This document shows positions 1 to 12,537 of a DNA stretch of 64,000 bases, in pieces. The position numbers were made by a program, and so were the translations under genes. The DNA is taken from NCBI GenBank assembly GCA_012295275.1, contig CM022665.1, positions 23,309,502 to 23,373,501 on the forward strand, given 5' to 3'. This DNA comes from Chrysomallon squamiferum. Taxonomy: Eukaryota > Mollusca > Gastropoda > Neomphalida > Peltospiridae. Numbering within the stretch: the first letter of the stretch is position 1; the number at the start of each line of letters is the position of its first letter. The notes under the pieces are model-generated. The model saw only the letters and a list, made by a program, of their open reading frames with translations. It searched no databases and had not been told where the DNA came from.

Positions 1-797
1 TAAGATTTTATTGCAATCATGGTGTGTGTAATTCTAAACCTCTTTTGAAGATGCGATCTTTCTTTTTAAAATTAGCTATAATCTTTATAAGAAATACCGC
101 ATAATAAAGAACCGGATGTCATTTATTTGACAACTTGTTATATTTTCACTAGGTCAGACTCCAATATTGCACAATATTGTGAATAAATCATCTTTCTTAC
201 AAACTGTAACATTTTTTCTTCTTCTAAAATGTAAGTGTTTACACTAAAAGATCCTATGTCAACTAGTTTCTGATTAATATTGTTTAATAAATAAATAAAT
301 AAATAAACAAACAAACAGACAGACAATTAAAGAAAGCCTAGAAACACGGCCACCTCATGTCTCTGAATATTTTAGAGAATATTTAATAATTTATACAATA
401 TCTTAAATATATTGAAAGAAAAAGTTTACTTAAGAAAAGTTTAACACAGGAATCTGTATCATATTTATTTTAAAATAGAAATCGTTAATTATATAAAAAT
501 GTTACTTAAAACAAAAACACGAACATATTCACCGACATAAGTAAACAGTCAAACAAAAATTAAAAACCATAAAACAGAAAATAAAAACCAAATCTGCATT
601 AGTATATACAAAGTAAGTACAAAGTCGGTTGAAAAAATTAAAAATTATAAAATAAAATCTAACGAGATTAACAATAAACAGAGACGGCTGTGGCTTGGTG
701 ACTGGGTTATGACCTGAATGTGATGGGTAGCAGGATCAATTCTTCATTGTGCGCCTGCTGAAGACTTATCCGTTTATGTCTGTTTCCCTCTGCTATA
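1..797. other. Intergenic, no gene seen
   Basis: AT-rich sequence with short (ATAA)n and (CAAA)n runs around 285-325. I see no coding exon or RNA gene. It precedes the first recognisable base of the tandem duplicon at about 798. Confidence 0.5.
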
Positions 798-1528
798 TAG
801 TAAACGCGTCGTTGTAATGTATTTAAATAAGGATATACAACATAAGTAAATGAATGAAGTTGTAGTTGTCGTTTTGTTACAAAACTGCTTTGCACCCGAT
901 GGACTATTTGCTATGTCAAATATCCATGAGACTAGTTTATAAAAAGCTGTATTATGTGTTTTACCGTTTATAGGAATCTACATATTAAGATTGCCTTGTT
1001 CAGTTATTTCAATGGAGTAATATATTGCTGCCGTGTTCCTCATTTATTATCTACGTGGTCCTGAATGTTATGTGTAAATAATGTAGATTATGATTATCTC
1101 GGGTGCGTAGTTTCTACATAAAAACATTATATATAATACAAGACACAAGATAAGGGAAACCCTGAACATTAAAGTTTAATAAATAATACTATTATGCAAA
1201 TATTAAATAAAATAAATAAATAAATAAATGAATAAATCAATAAATAAATAAATAAACAAATAAACAAGTAAATATGTCAGTGAAAAATACAATTGACATC
1301 GTTTTTTAACCATATGAGAAACGATTTAGAAAACATTGATATATTTATTAGGTCTAATTGTTTATAGTTTATTTTAAAAGTGAAACAACATAGAAAAATA
1401 TGTGACAGATAGAATAAACCTTCATAATTACTTTTGCTCTTACTCCTTATTAAATGAAATTTGCTCGTGCTTTAAAATGGTGGTTATTCCTATTCTCCCA
1501 AAAAGTAATTCGCTGCACGACTAGTATA

Positions 1529-1531
<3 letters not shown>

Positions 1532-1612
<81 letters not shown>
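1532..1612. repeat. (CT)n microsatellite
   Basis: Uninterrupted CT dinucleotide run of about 81 bp. A run occupies the equivalent position in duplicon B (11496-11594), so it predates the duplication. The Arg-Glu repeat frame on the other strand is a translation artefact. Confidence 0.95.
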
Positions 1613-1616
<4 letters not shown>

Positions 1617-2461
1617 CAAACAGTTGATATGCATATATAATAGTCATTTACACTCATTCACTGCACATGCGAACATTATGACAAATACTTATAATACTTT
1701 TAGAAATTTTCAAGGAAAGGTTCGTTGACTTGAGAGGTAATGTTCAACAAAGGCTCTTATGTTCAGTACCATGAACTTTGATAAAACAGCTGTGAGAGCT
1801 CTCTCTCTCTCTCTAATTTCTTCGTTTGATTAGATGTCAGTTTTTTATATATATAACAGATACAACAGTTTAGAGTAAAGTAATAAATAATTAAATAGAT
1901 AATTCACTTAAGAAATGAATGAACTCATTAAGGTTATTAATATTTGGTAATTTTAATGCATAGTATATACAGTTATTTCGTAATTCACTATGCATAAAAT
2001 TTTCTTCAAAACAAAAAAAGTTTTTCTCTTAAAAATAGAATAATTATAATAACAAACAAAAAAAAGAAAAAAAAAAAGAAAAGAAATAAAACATTAAAAG
2101 AGAAAACATAATGAAAGAATAGAACAAGGAGCATAACATATAATACAAATATTTATTGCTAGACTCCTGTCTGGTTTTCCAGTTATTCAGTTTTGTTTAC
2201 TTATATACGCGATAAAAATGATCTTCATATTACATGTCATAAGCTGTCAAATTTTCCAGAAAGGTGTGAACAAAGGTGAACAGATTATGAAGAGAACCAA
2301 TAAGAGAAGAGAACGCAACAACGTCAAAGGATGTACAAGCAACCTCTTTTCATGGAATGAGTCATTGTTAAGAGTAAGTTCATTAGTATTTACATATTTG
2401 TTACCGCTATATGAATTATAATAATTGTTGTTTGACGTAAGTCACACCTTTACACAGGCAG

Positions 2462-2621
2462 CCAATGAGAAACCGATTAGATGTCGGGTACCCTTGAAAC
2501 ACCCTTTTAAATCGAATTTGTAAATTTGAATATGCGAAAGACGAAAATGTATAAAAACCAAGCTCAGGTCTATGTTATACAGAATTCACAGTTTTTACAG
2601 AAAACATTTGTACATTGAACT
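2462..2621 (+). promoter_or_regulatory. ZP copy A promoter and noncoding exon 1
   Basis: A CCAAT box lies at 2462-2466 and a TATA box (TATAAAAA) at 2550-2557, so transcription should start near 2580. A short noncoding exon then ends at 2621 at a GTAAGT donor. The matching acceptor is the TTTCAG at 4862-4867, ten bases before the start codon. The block from about 2200 to 2621, including TTTGACGTAAGTCA near 2432, is nearly identical to 12120-12537 in duplicon B. A diverged inverted version lies at 25445-25705. Element identities are read by eye. Confidence 0.65.
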
Positions 2622-2994
2622 GTAAGTACTTCGACCTTTTTTACGTTTTTATTTATTACTATGCTATGTTATTTATTTAGGTTTTCTCCCGAAAGTAAAA
2701 TTTCAGTGTCTAATACTATTTACTGCATTTTAAAATGAAATTTTGCTTAACACATTAATTTAATTTGTTTAATACTCGAACGTACGCACATACACCTACA
2801 CACAAAAACACTCCCGTAAATGCATGCATATATATATTAAATATATACATATCTGCGACTATCTACATACATTTTATATTGACATACTTATGTATATATA
2901 TATTCATACATACATACAGACACACACACACACACGCACACACACACACTCTTACATACATATGTGCATATACCTACATACCTATGTGCAGAGT

Positions 2995-3305
2995 CTAATC
3001 AGAGATACATAAAACAGAGAACATTCAAAATCCTTAACTACAAACTTACCAGTGCCCAGAACAAATAGATGGACGCAAAGATGACGAAAGACAAAGAACG
3101 GCCTTCTTCGTGGAAAGCGATGATTACAATCCGTTATTCAGCAACCTTTCTTTTAATGTTCTCTCGATGGCCGAACGGTAACGTCGTCCGCCTTCGGAGT
3201 GCGGGCGAATGGGTGCCATACGTTCCAGTATCGTCATTGGACTTCGTCCTCCTGCGCCAATGCAAAAGACATAGAATTTTCGAAATCCTACGTACATATC
3301 CTACG
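2995..3305 (+). repeat. SINE-like insertion in duplicon A
   Basis: This segment is absent from the equivalent place in duplicon B, where flanking (ATAC)n sequence runs straight into ACTGTTGTGAGTAT (13002). Around 3168-3215 it contains GATGGCCGAACGGTAACG, which resembles a tRNA A box, then CCGCCTTCGGAGTGCGGG. The B box is not clear. A tRNA-derived SINE fragment is the best guess. A deletion in copy B is the alternative. Confidence 0.45.
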
Positions 3306-3308
3306 TAA

Positions 3309-3340
<32 letters not shown>

Positions 3341-4877
3341 GAACACGTTCATACATACATACGTACACACATACTGTTGTGAGTATTTTACAGTCAGTTC
3401 AAGTTTATATAATATCATGCTTAAATCACAAACAAACAACAAAAAACGAGAGAGCCAGAGAAGAAAGAACAAAAAGAAATAAGAGATGAGTATTGCTTTC
3501 GTTGATAATCTCCGGCTAGAGGGAGTTGTCGGTGTCTTAAATCATTCTAAAATCTATTTGTCAAGTGAAACTGAAATATCAACATTCAATCGTTATTTAG
3601 ACAAGAAACAATCTATATTATATAATAGCAAAATACTTTTCACCGTCTATCGCTTAGACAAATAATACGTTAGAGAAACATTTTATAATACCATTGAAAA
3701 ATACGTCTTTTAGTCAGTGCCTTACACAAGGAATATTTTAAATGCCCGTTGAATTTGTATATGTTCGGTTTACTTGCTATATTAATATAGTTATTAAACC
3801 GTTAATGCAAAAAAAAAAAAAAAAAAAAAAATCATAAAAAAATAAACCCCCCCAAAACAAGGCTTTTATTGTGCAGTATTTCTGTAACCGTAAAACTAAA
3901 TATTTTGTTAAGTCAACCAGTCTTAAAAAAGACGAAAAAAAGATTTTTGAACACAAAAAACCCCACACTATAACAAAAGTACTTCTCGGAATTGTACATC
4001 GTAATAGATATTCTGGTTTCTAAAGCAAGAAAAGCATTCAAAGACAATGATGAATCACTGGCGATGGAAGAAATTTATAGCAGTTAAAATCATCAGGTTC
4101 TGATGTAAACTGTTTTCCCAAATGCACTAGACTGAAAACAGGTCGAAGTGTATATGTAGTTTCTTCTATGTAATGAATTAATATATCGACTGATAAAAAT
4201 ACTCTTTTTTATTAGAAGTTGGCATTTGTGTTTTTATTAGTGTAAATTACGGGCAGACCAACCTCGTCATCGCCTGTAAACAAAGAGTGACTTTATTTCA
4301 GTATTGCATAGTAACACCTGGTTTCTGTAATTTATAACGGATATGACAGTGAATGAAATATTTATACGGAATTTGTTAATTTTCATTTTTTTATTAATGC
4401 GAAATCATTTAGAGAAGCCTGTGTGCAATATTTGCTATTCTATTGTGTTACTCTATTTTGCGTTTTTTATTTTATTTATTAGCTCACAGTAAATCTCTAA
4501 TTGACTACTGACTGTTTACTGGTCGCCAAGTTCAGTGATTATTAATTAAATTACTCAGTCATTTGTTATTGTTACAGCTCACACTTCTATATCCCAATAT
4601 TATTTGCAGACAGTCAAACCCGTTTCGTTTTTTCTTTTTCTTTTCTCAATATTTGTTTAATTCCACCAACAAATGGTTCTATGTCTGTCTTTCTGATAAT
4701 TATAACTGTCTGATACTGAATATTGTCATTTCATATGTTTGTAACTTTACTTTATTTTATTTTACTTATTTTTAAGTCATAGAACAATTTTGAGTATCTT
4801 ATATCTGTATTCGTTAGTGGTTGAGTGTGTACTAGTTATTTTATACAATTATTATTCGTTGTTTCAGTGCTGAAACA

Positions 4878-5437
4878 ATGAGAAGCTACATCTTTGTTCT
4901 AGCTGTACTGATATTTACTACAGGTGAGTTCTTTGATTTATTATAGTGAACTGGGAGGGAGACTATGAAATAAAATATTACAAAATACAAAAGGTAAAAG
5001 ATAACTAAGAAAATACGAAAATAAATTAACAGAAAAGAAAATATAATGGTAAATATCATATAAAATATCTTTTCTTGGCAAAACATACGGAACAGTTTAA
5101 CACAACTTCAGAAGTAGAGAGAATGAAGTATGAGTAGACTGGTGACAGAAGTTTATTACAGATGTGTTTAGTGGGGATTTTCGTCGATGGTTTTCCAATG
5201 GCGTGTTTTCCACTTCATGTCCAGCTGCTGATTTTTCAAAGTCGTGACAGATCTTTATTACATGTAAAACAGATGAAGTGAAAAATGAGGGTTATGTTCC
5301 CCTGGTTTTATCTTAGGCAGAAAGAAAAAGTCTAAGAAACAAAACTTTTTTGTTACTGATGTAATAACACGTATCTATGTTGTATGTTTGTTGTTTTTTT
5401 GGAGGGGTATGGTGAATTTGTGGTGTATCATTATTTA

Positions 5438-5493
<56 letters not shown>

Positions 5494-5766
5494 TTCTTGC
5501 TATGTTTTGATTTTAAACTTCAGTTAACTTCTCTAGTATTTCTTGAGCAGTAGTTTCAAAGCAATGTATGTTGAACTTTTTTTTCAGTTTCTGGTCAGTT
5601 CTGGGACTGTAGAAATCCACAACTGAATTGTGTTTCTCCTGGTACATGCGATGCCAGTGGAGCTTGCACTGGATGCCCGGATTCCGGTTACGACTGTGGA
5701 TTAGACAAAGGTAAATACAAATGAAACTAATTTTTATATTTAAACAACAACAGAAAAGTTAATAGC

Positions 5767-5827
<61 letters not shown>

Positions 5828-6148
5828 CAATCAATAAATAAAATCTCGTTTCTTTGTGGTATTACTGTCTTTGGTATTTATTTCCAAATTGTAAAAGCTG
5901 ATGTCAGTTATCGTTTTCAACTAAATAACTGTAAAATTGTTAATCTGAACGTTTTAAATTTGATTTCTATCGAAAAATAACACGACTGACATCTGTAAGG
6001 ATGTTTACTTATTATTCAGTTTGGTCACTGTTTTATCACGTATACATTTAATTAAACACACTTTCAAAAGTAAATAGACCAAAGACAGATGAATATTTTA
6101 GAATATTTTAAACTTCAAGAACCTTCATTTTCTCTTTCAAAAAAAAAA

Positions 6149-6179
<31 letters not shown>

Positions 6180-6913
6180 AATAACAATAAAATCTAATAT
6201 TTTTAAAATATTTTTCTTCTTCCACAGCTAACATAGATAAAAACGACTGCACAGCTGAATCGTGTTCAAATGGCGGCACATGTACAGATAAAAAACAGGG
6301 CGACAGCTCAGTAACCTGTTACTGTCCCCCTGAGTACACGGGAAATACTTGTGAGACTCCACGGTGTAAGTACAACACACCCTAAATTATAGTTGTTGTT
6401 GTTGGTGCTGCTGTTGTTAATCTTCTTGTTCATCTTCTTGTACTGTTTTTGGCGCTTGTTATACTTTCCTTCTTTAGTTTTTACTTGTACGATTAGTTTT
6501 ATCAGTAAATAGTTTAATTATCTTATTGTTGTTGTTGTTGCTGTTGTAGTTGTTGTTGTTGTTGTTGTTGTTATTATTATTATTATTATTTACATTTCAA
6601 TTAGTTTGATCACTTAAATGAAAGATTAAAACATGCGCAAATATATAGTATTATTGCTATTATATTATTAGTATTATTATTATTATTATTATTATTATCA
6701 TGTTGTTGTTGTTATTGTTTATTGACTATAGTTACCGTGGTATGTTACCTGACATCTATGGAAGTATCTGTAAACCCTGCATTTACTCCTAATGGAGGTG
6801 TTTATGTTTTTGGCCATCCTGCCTGTAAACTGAGTGGAACTGGTCCGTACACGAAAACATTAGACCACGCTGATGATGGAACGTGTGGTGCCAGTGCTGA
6901 AACGACGTCAGGC
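4878..6913 (+). CDS. ZP-domain protein copy A, 5' exons only (truncated at gap)
   Basis: Four coding exons are recognisable: 4878-4923, 5588-5710, 6228-6365 and 6732-6913, all with AG/GT borders and continuous frame (163 codons). The start ATG follows a 5' UTR intron. Exon 1 codes a signal peptide (MRSYIFVLAVLIFTT). The second codes a six-cysteine module (DCRNPQLNC...CGLD). The third codes an EGF-like domain (DC, SC, TC, TC, YC, TC pattern). The fourth starts the ZP-N region (VVCYLTSMEVSVNPAFTPNG). Copy B needs six further exons, and none is found between 6913 and 10500. The 200-N gap begins 331 bases downstream, so the gene is either incomplete in the assembly or truly truncated. Reading frames of the visible exons are intact. 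Confidence 0.85.
5436..5493. repeat. (ATT)n microsatellite in ZP copy A intron
   Basis: ATT trinucleotide run. The equivalent tract in duplicon B is at 15238-15311. Further (AAT)n at 5766-5824 and (GTT)n/(ATT)n near 6527-6590 and 6660-6700 lie in the following introns. Confidence 0.9.
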
Positions 6914-7244
6914 GTATGTTATTAAATACGTTTACTTACTGACTCAGCCGTCATATATTTATTTATTTAGTTTAGTATCTTTATTTACTACATGAAAAAT
7001 ACTTAAACACGTGTCGCAAACACACACACACACACACACAAGCACCTACGTACATACTTCTAAATATAGACATACATACAGAATGAACCAGAATCAACAG
7101 CAAATGTTTTTTTATAACCAAATGAAGTAATACAAAACGATGTGGAAATCGACTAATACGAAATTTTTAAAACTTTAAACATAATCAGAATTACGCATTA
7201 AAATACTGCACCCTAAAATTTATTTTGATATAATAATTACTAAT

Positions 7245-7444
7245 NNNNNNNNNNNNNNNNNNNNNNNNNNNNNNNNNNNNNNNNNNNNNNNNNNNNNNNN
7301 NNNNNNNNNNNNNNNNNNNNNNNNNNNNNNNNNNNNNNNNNNNNNNNNNNNNNNNNNNNNNNNNNNNNNNNNNNNNNNNNNNNNNNNNNNNNNNNNNNNN
7401 NNNNNNNNNNNNNNNNNNNNNNNNNNNNNNNNNNNNNNNNNNNN
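7245..7444. other. Assembly gap, 200 N
   Basis: Exactly 200 unresolved bases, probably a placeholder of unknown true length. It lies where copy A intron sequence (similar to 16960-17055) stops, and it is followed by sequence matching the upstream block of the duplicon (1691-1780). This is the pattern expected when near-identical tandem copies are collapsed or misjoined. Confidence 0.95.
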
Positions 7445-8646
7445 TAATACTTTTAGACATTCTCAAAGGAAAGTTCGTTAATACAGAGATAATAAGCAAC
7501 AAAGGCTCTGAGATATGTAGATAACATGTGAGGAATATTTTAAAGCTTTGCATGTATTATTTATCTATGAGTTACTCCCCGTGAGGGGATACCTGTAAGA
7601 GGATACCTGAATATGTTTAAATAAAATCAAAGAAAAACACACACACACACACACACACACAGACTCTGATGTATATATATAAAAATACATATATATACAT
7701 AAAACACACAAACCCCCCACGGAAAAAAAAAGCCAGATAGTACACTAAGAAAATCAAAGGCCGCTATGTGTTGCACATCTGTCTAGTAAATGATTCCATG
7801 TTGCTAACCTGGAAATGATGAAATATCTGTAAGAAATGTTCTCTCTCATACCGTATACAAGAAGTCATGATAAGCAAAAATGTTTGTGGACCCGAGTCTG
7901 TGCTTGGGAAACCTTTTTCAAAACTACCTACTCAAATTTATTAATCGTTAGTAACTTCTTTCTGAGCCGAGCTAAATTTTATATAATGTTTGAGTGACAA
8001 TACTGATTATTTCTGACAGAAATACACCCAGAGAAGCTGACGGTTGAAGCTAATGATTTATTTCAAAATTAAATCAGTTCGAAGAAATTCATACCAATAA
8101 GTGTCCTTCCACAGACATCTCAGTTTTATTTCGTTTATTTCAACTTTCAAAGATATTTCTATAGTTTGTGATTTCTAGTAAAAGAAGATGAAATTAACGA
8201 TGGAACAAAACGTAGTCGCATTTATTTATTATGAATTGCTTGATTTTCGTTTTAAAGCGAAATATACAAATATAATATTACATCGTGATCTAAAAAACAA
8301 GATTCCAGCTTCGAATGAGATATTTTAATTTGGCTGTAAATAAGAAACTTACCAGAACAAGTCTTTCTTAAAAGTAATTTACACGTCATTTGATAGTGTA
8401 TCAGGTTTGTTTTTGTTTTTGTTGTTATTGTTTTTTATTAGGCGTACATATATTTTTCTGTTGGGTGATTCTTTTCCCTTCTTTCTTTTTTGTAAATGTT
8501 TGTGTACTTTGCTAATATAATGTCAATATTTAGGCATAAAGGCAATTTGTGAAAACAGAAATATAACAACATTTATTTTATTTCTCGCAATTTATTATTT
8601 TAGCTTTTCTTTAGGTACAAATATGTGTTTATGTGCGCACCTTTAC

Positions 8647-8684
<38 letters not shown>

Positions 8685-9045
8685 ACACATTCACACACAC
8701 GCAAGTACACAGAAAGAACAGTGTGATAAGAAATTTAATACAACATTTTGCCGCTAATCCTGTCTTTATATCAGTTCAATTTATTCTATATTGGTTGTTA
8801 ATTTTATATTCGTCATCGACTACCTTTATTTAAATGGTCCTCTTTAAGTGAAAGGAAAAATAAATGCTCTGGATATCTTGTTGCTGCTGCTACTGTTGTT
8901 TATTGTAGTGTATTACTTCTACTACTGCAACTATTTAACCTAAACTGGCACAGAATTATAAAGAGGGCAAGAGTGAGACTGTCAAAAGCTAATGAATGGA
9001 GCTACGAAAGCAATTAGAATTTCTAGGGAATGTTTCTAGGCTATG
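7445..9045. other. Intergenic with microsatellites
   Basis: The first 100 bases resemble the duplicon upstream block. The remainder has (CA)n at 7637-7662, (CT)n at 8650-8681 and no supportable exon. Confidence 0.5.
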
Positions 9046-9540
9046 TCACGATACTTCTTTTCTTATATTTCCGTCGACCAGTGACTGCAAGTTGTATAAT
9101 TGCTGTTTCATTTTTTGGCCTGCAGGGTTCTTTATAGAGGTGAGCAGTTTGTAAATATTTGGATGTGGCGACTTCAGTGGATTGTTCAGTTTATGGTGCC
9201 AGCCTTGAACATGGTTTGTTGTGCGTGGGCCAGTGGTTTCGTAGTGGTTCCATGCTGATCTGCTGTCTCTAGTCACCCATGTTCAGTTACATAGTCTGCG
9301 AACTTGTCGATGTCGGGGAATTCTACGATCAAGAGCATGCAGCTATACGTCACCCAGTCGATCTAACGGTACTAGTGGGAGAACAGCAGCACGTCGCACA
9401 AACGTCTGGACATCAGCGTTGTCCCTTAAAGGGATGGCTAGTTTACATGGTTCTCGTGAGTATCGGATTATACACTGGGTGTAATGAAAAAACATCCTTT
9501 CATTTCGACACCTGGAAACACGGATGAAACACCGTTCCAT
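9046..9540 (-). pseudogene. MULE (Mutator-like) transposase C-terminal relic
   Basis: On the minus strand, fragments in shifted frames read FVRRAAVLPLVPLDRLGD, then SAWNHYETTGPRTTNHVQGW and HHKLNNPLKSPHPNIYKLL. This order (Leu/Pro-rich helix, W-N-H, GPRTTNH, GWH, KLN, HPNIY) is typical of the C-terminal half of animal MULE transposases. Stop codons and frameshifts separate the pieces, and no catalytic core or terminal repeats were found. It lies between ZP duplicons A and B. Confidence 0.75.
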
Positions 9541-10516
9541 GCTGCTGACTCAAAGACCATGAAGATATCCCAACATCATTTTGGCTACGTGGGAGACAGA
9601 TGTTTTTAAGTTTTAGGCTAAGTGAGAGTGAACCGTTTTGAAACATATATGCTCATACGTAAGTGTTCAAACAAATTTATTGATCTGCTAATATTTTGTT
9701 TAGGGTGATCATGGAAAAGGTTTCATATTAGAAAAATACTATTTGTGAATCCCTTTTAGCACTAAAATATGATGAATTAGGAACAAAAGATTATTTTCAA
9801 GAATATGCCAAACCGTTTTAGGATGGGGCGGGGTTATGGGAGCCCCTATCGTAAATTAGGGTTCACTTTAGGACATGAATTCTGATTCAGTTTTGCTGTT
9901 ATGACCTATTATGACTGCAAGTCAGTCAGTATTTTTAATTTTTATATGTAATAATGTTGTATAATTTTGCTACGTAAATGTGTATTTTGTTCTGTCATTA
10001 CAACTTCTTTGGCTGTCATCTGTGTCTTCAGGCGTGACCAGGTTGAAAGCCGTCTCGTTCATTATCAGTGGGTATCTACTTTACATCTTCATGAACACCT
10101 CGCCCTTTTTTTGTGCAGGGACAAAGCCCTGTAATTTGTGAAATGCTAAACTAATACGCTTCTCAAAGATACGATCTTAAAAGCACAGACATTTAGTGTT
10201 CGATTCATGGAGCTTGCAGTTATTTTGTAACTCTAATTCAAGTTAAGTCAACGATAAATTATTTTTTAAAAAGTTGAAATAATAACGTTATGGTGTATTT
10301 AAAAATATAAAATAAAATCAGAGAAATAATGTTTATTTATTTATTTATTTATTGTTGGAAAGACAAACAAAAGAAGAAAAAAAAGTAAATAACAAATAAA
10401 CTAATAAAGACACTCAAGCGGCGATGAAATATGTTCAGACAAAAAAGAAAAAACGTAAAACAAATCTCTAAATGAAAATAATGTTATTAGTTTAATAACA
10501 ACATCCTTCTTGACAG
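9541..10516. other. Intergenic, no gene seen
   Basis: AT-rich sequence between the MULE relic and duplicon B. It has a (TTTA)n run near 10331-10352. No exon or RNA gene could be supported. Confidence 0.5.
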
Positions 10517-11493
10517 TAGTAAATGCGTCGTGGTAATGTATTCAAGTAAGGATATACAACATAAGTAAATGAATGAGGTTGTTGTTCAGATATCTGAGTG
10601 CAGTGTTAACCTTTTGTTACAAAACTTCTGTGAACCCACTGCACTATTTCCTAAGTCAAACATCCATGAGACTATTTTGTAAAAAGCTGTATTATATGTT
10701 TTACCGTTTATGGGAAAATACTTATGAAAATTCCCTCGTTGAGTTATTCCAAATCAGTAACATATAGCTGCCGTTTTCTTCATTTATTATCTACGTAGTC
10801 GTGAATGTTATGAGTAAAGTCATATAATGTAGATTATGATTATGTGGAGTGCGTAGTTTATACATAAAAACATTTTGTACAAGATACAATTTAAGGGAAA
10901 GTCTGAATATTAAATTTTAATAAATAATACGATTATGCAAACAGTAAAATCAATAATAAATAAATAAGTATGTCAGTGAAAAAGACTTACTAAAGGTAGT
11001 CGTCGTTTTGTACTCTGTACGTGCAACAGCTGACATCGTTTTTCAACCATATAAGAAAAGATTTAGAGAATATTAATATATTTATTTGGTATAATTGTTT
11101 GTCATTTTTAATATTGAAACAACATAGAAAAGTGAATGTACATTTCATAAACTCAAGTATTTTTAACATAATTTAAACTGACATCAATAAATTCATTGAT
11201 CATCATTATATCCGAAAATCGAAGACTTCTAACTGGTTGTGTTATCGTGAAACATTCATTCACTAATTTTCAGTTAAGAGAATTACAATATCTGTCTAAA
11301 GTATTAATGTAAATAACAAAAAATTTAATTATTATTTTTCTTCATTTTATCGTCCATTCTTTTCTTACCCCAGAAGCCTGTTTGTTTATGGTTTCATTTA
11401 TTTTATTTAATAAGACTTGCTCGTGCTTTAAAATGGTGGTTATTCCTATTGTCCCGAAAAAGTAATTCACTGCAAGACTAGTATAAAGCTACA

Positions 11494-11602
<109 letters not shown>

Positions 11603-12375
11603 AACTCGATGATGTGACAGTTTCTGGTTTCTTTTCTACATACTTTAATAATTTCATGAAGACTGCGTCTATCGTCGCAACATTACGTTTAGTATATTGC
11701 ACAGTTTTTGCTTTAGGTTAAACACTGTTTTATGTAAAAACAATATACAGAAGTACTGGGAATACAGCTTCGATTCTCTCTTATTTGTGTGACTATCGAA
11801 CTTGTTCATTTGACTAGATGTCAATATTTTTTAAACAGATAAATCACTTAAGAAATGAATGAACTCATGGTTATTAATATTTGGTAATTTTAATGCATAG
11901 TATATACAGTTATTTCGTAATTCACTATGCATAAAATTTTCCTCAAAACAAAATCTTTTCCTTTTAAAAACAAAACAAAACAAAAATAATGAAATGATAA
12001 AAAATGAAAAGAGAAAATGTAATGAAAGAAAAAACAAGGAAAATAACAAAAACGTATGCAAATATTTATCGCTAGATTCCTATTTTGTTTTCCAGTTATT
12101 CAGTTTTGTTTACTTATATAGGCGATAAAAATAATTTTCATATTACATGTCATAAGCTGTCAAATTTTCCAGAAAGGTGTGAACAAAGGTGAACAGATTA
12201 TGAACAGAACCAATAAGAGAAGAGAACGCGGCAACGTCAAAGGATGTACAAGCAACCTCTTTTCAAGGAATGAGTCATTGTCAAAGAGTACGTTCATTAT
12301 TATTTATATATTTGTTACCGCTATTTAAATTATAATAATTGTTGTTTGACGTAAGTCACACCTTTACACAGGCAG

Positions 12376-12537
12376 CCAATGAGAAACCGATTAGATGTCG
12401 GGTACCCTTGAAACACCCTTTTAAATCGAATTTGTAAATTTGAATATGCAAAAGACGAAAATGTATAAAAACCAAGCTCAGGTCTATGTTATACAGAACT
12501 GACAGTTTTGATACAGAAAACATTTGTACACTGAACT
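12376..12537 (+). promoter_or_regulatory. ZP copy B promoter and noncoding exon 1
   Basis: CCAAT at 12376-12380 and TATAAAAA at 12464-12471 predict a start near 12494. The noncoding exon ends at 12537 before GTAAGT, and splices to the acceptor TTTTAG at 14662-14667. Upstream, CGTCAAAGGATGTACAAGC (about 12235) and TTTGACGTAAGTCA (about 12343) are shared with copy A. Confidence 0.65.

Larger units (their letters stand above)
798..7244 (+). repeat. Tandem duplicon copy A (ZP gene unit)
   Basis: This stretch aligns by eye with 10517-17055 over most of its length. It matches in the far upstream block near 800-1330, the (CT)n tract, the promoter, the 5' UTR intron, coding exons and introns. The offset is about 9.72 kb at the left end and 9.80 kb at the exons. 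Copy A carries an extra insertion of about 300 bp near 2995-3305, and copy B has an extra segment near 13430-13570. The right end of copy A is the assembly gap. After the gap, 7445-7550 matches 1691-1780, part of the upstream block again, so a further partial copy may start there. Confidence 0.85.

Noticed and set aside
1450-1647. Open frame with an Arg-Glu repeat on the minus strand
   Set aside because: Pure translation of the (CT)n microsatellite. No codon or splice support.
2765-3012. Overlapping Tyr/His/Thr-rich open frames
   Set aside because: They come from (ATAC)n and (CA)n simple repeats.
3165-3240. True tRNA gene
   Set aside because: Only an A-box-like stretch is present. There is no clear B box, anticodon arm or acceptor stem.
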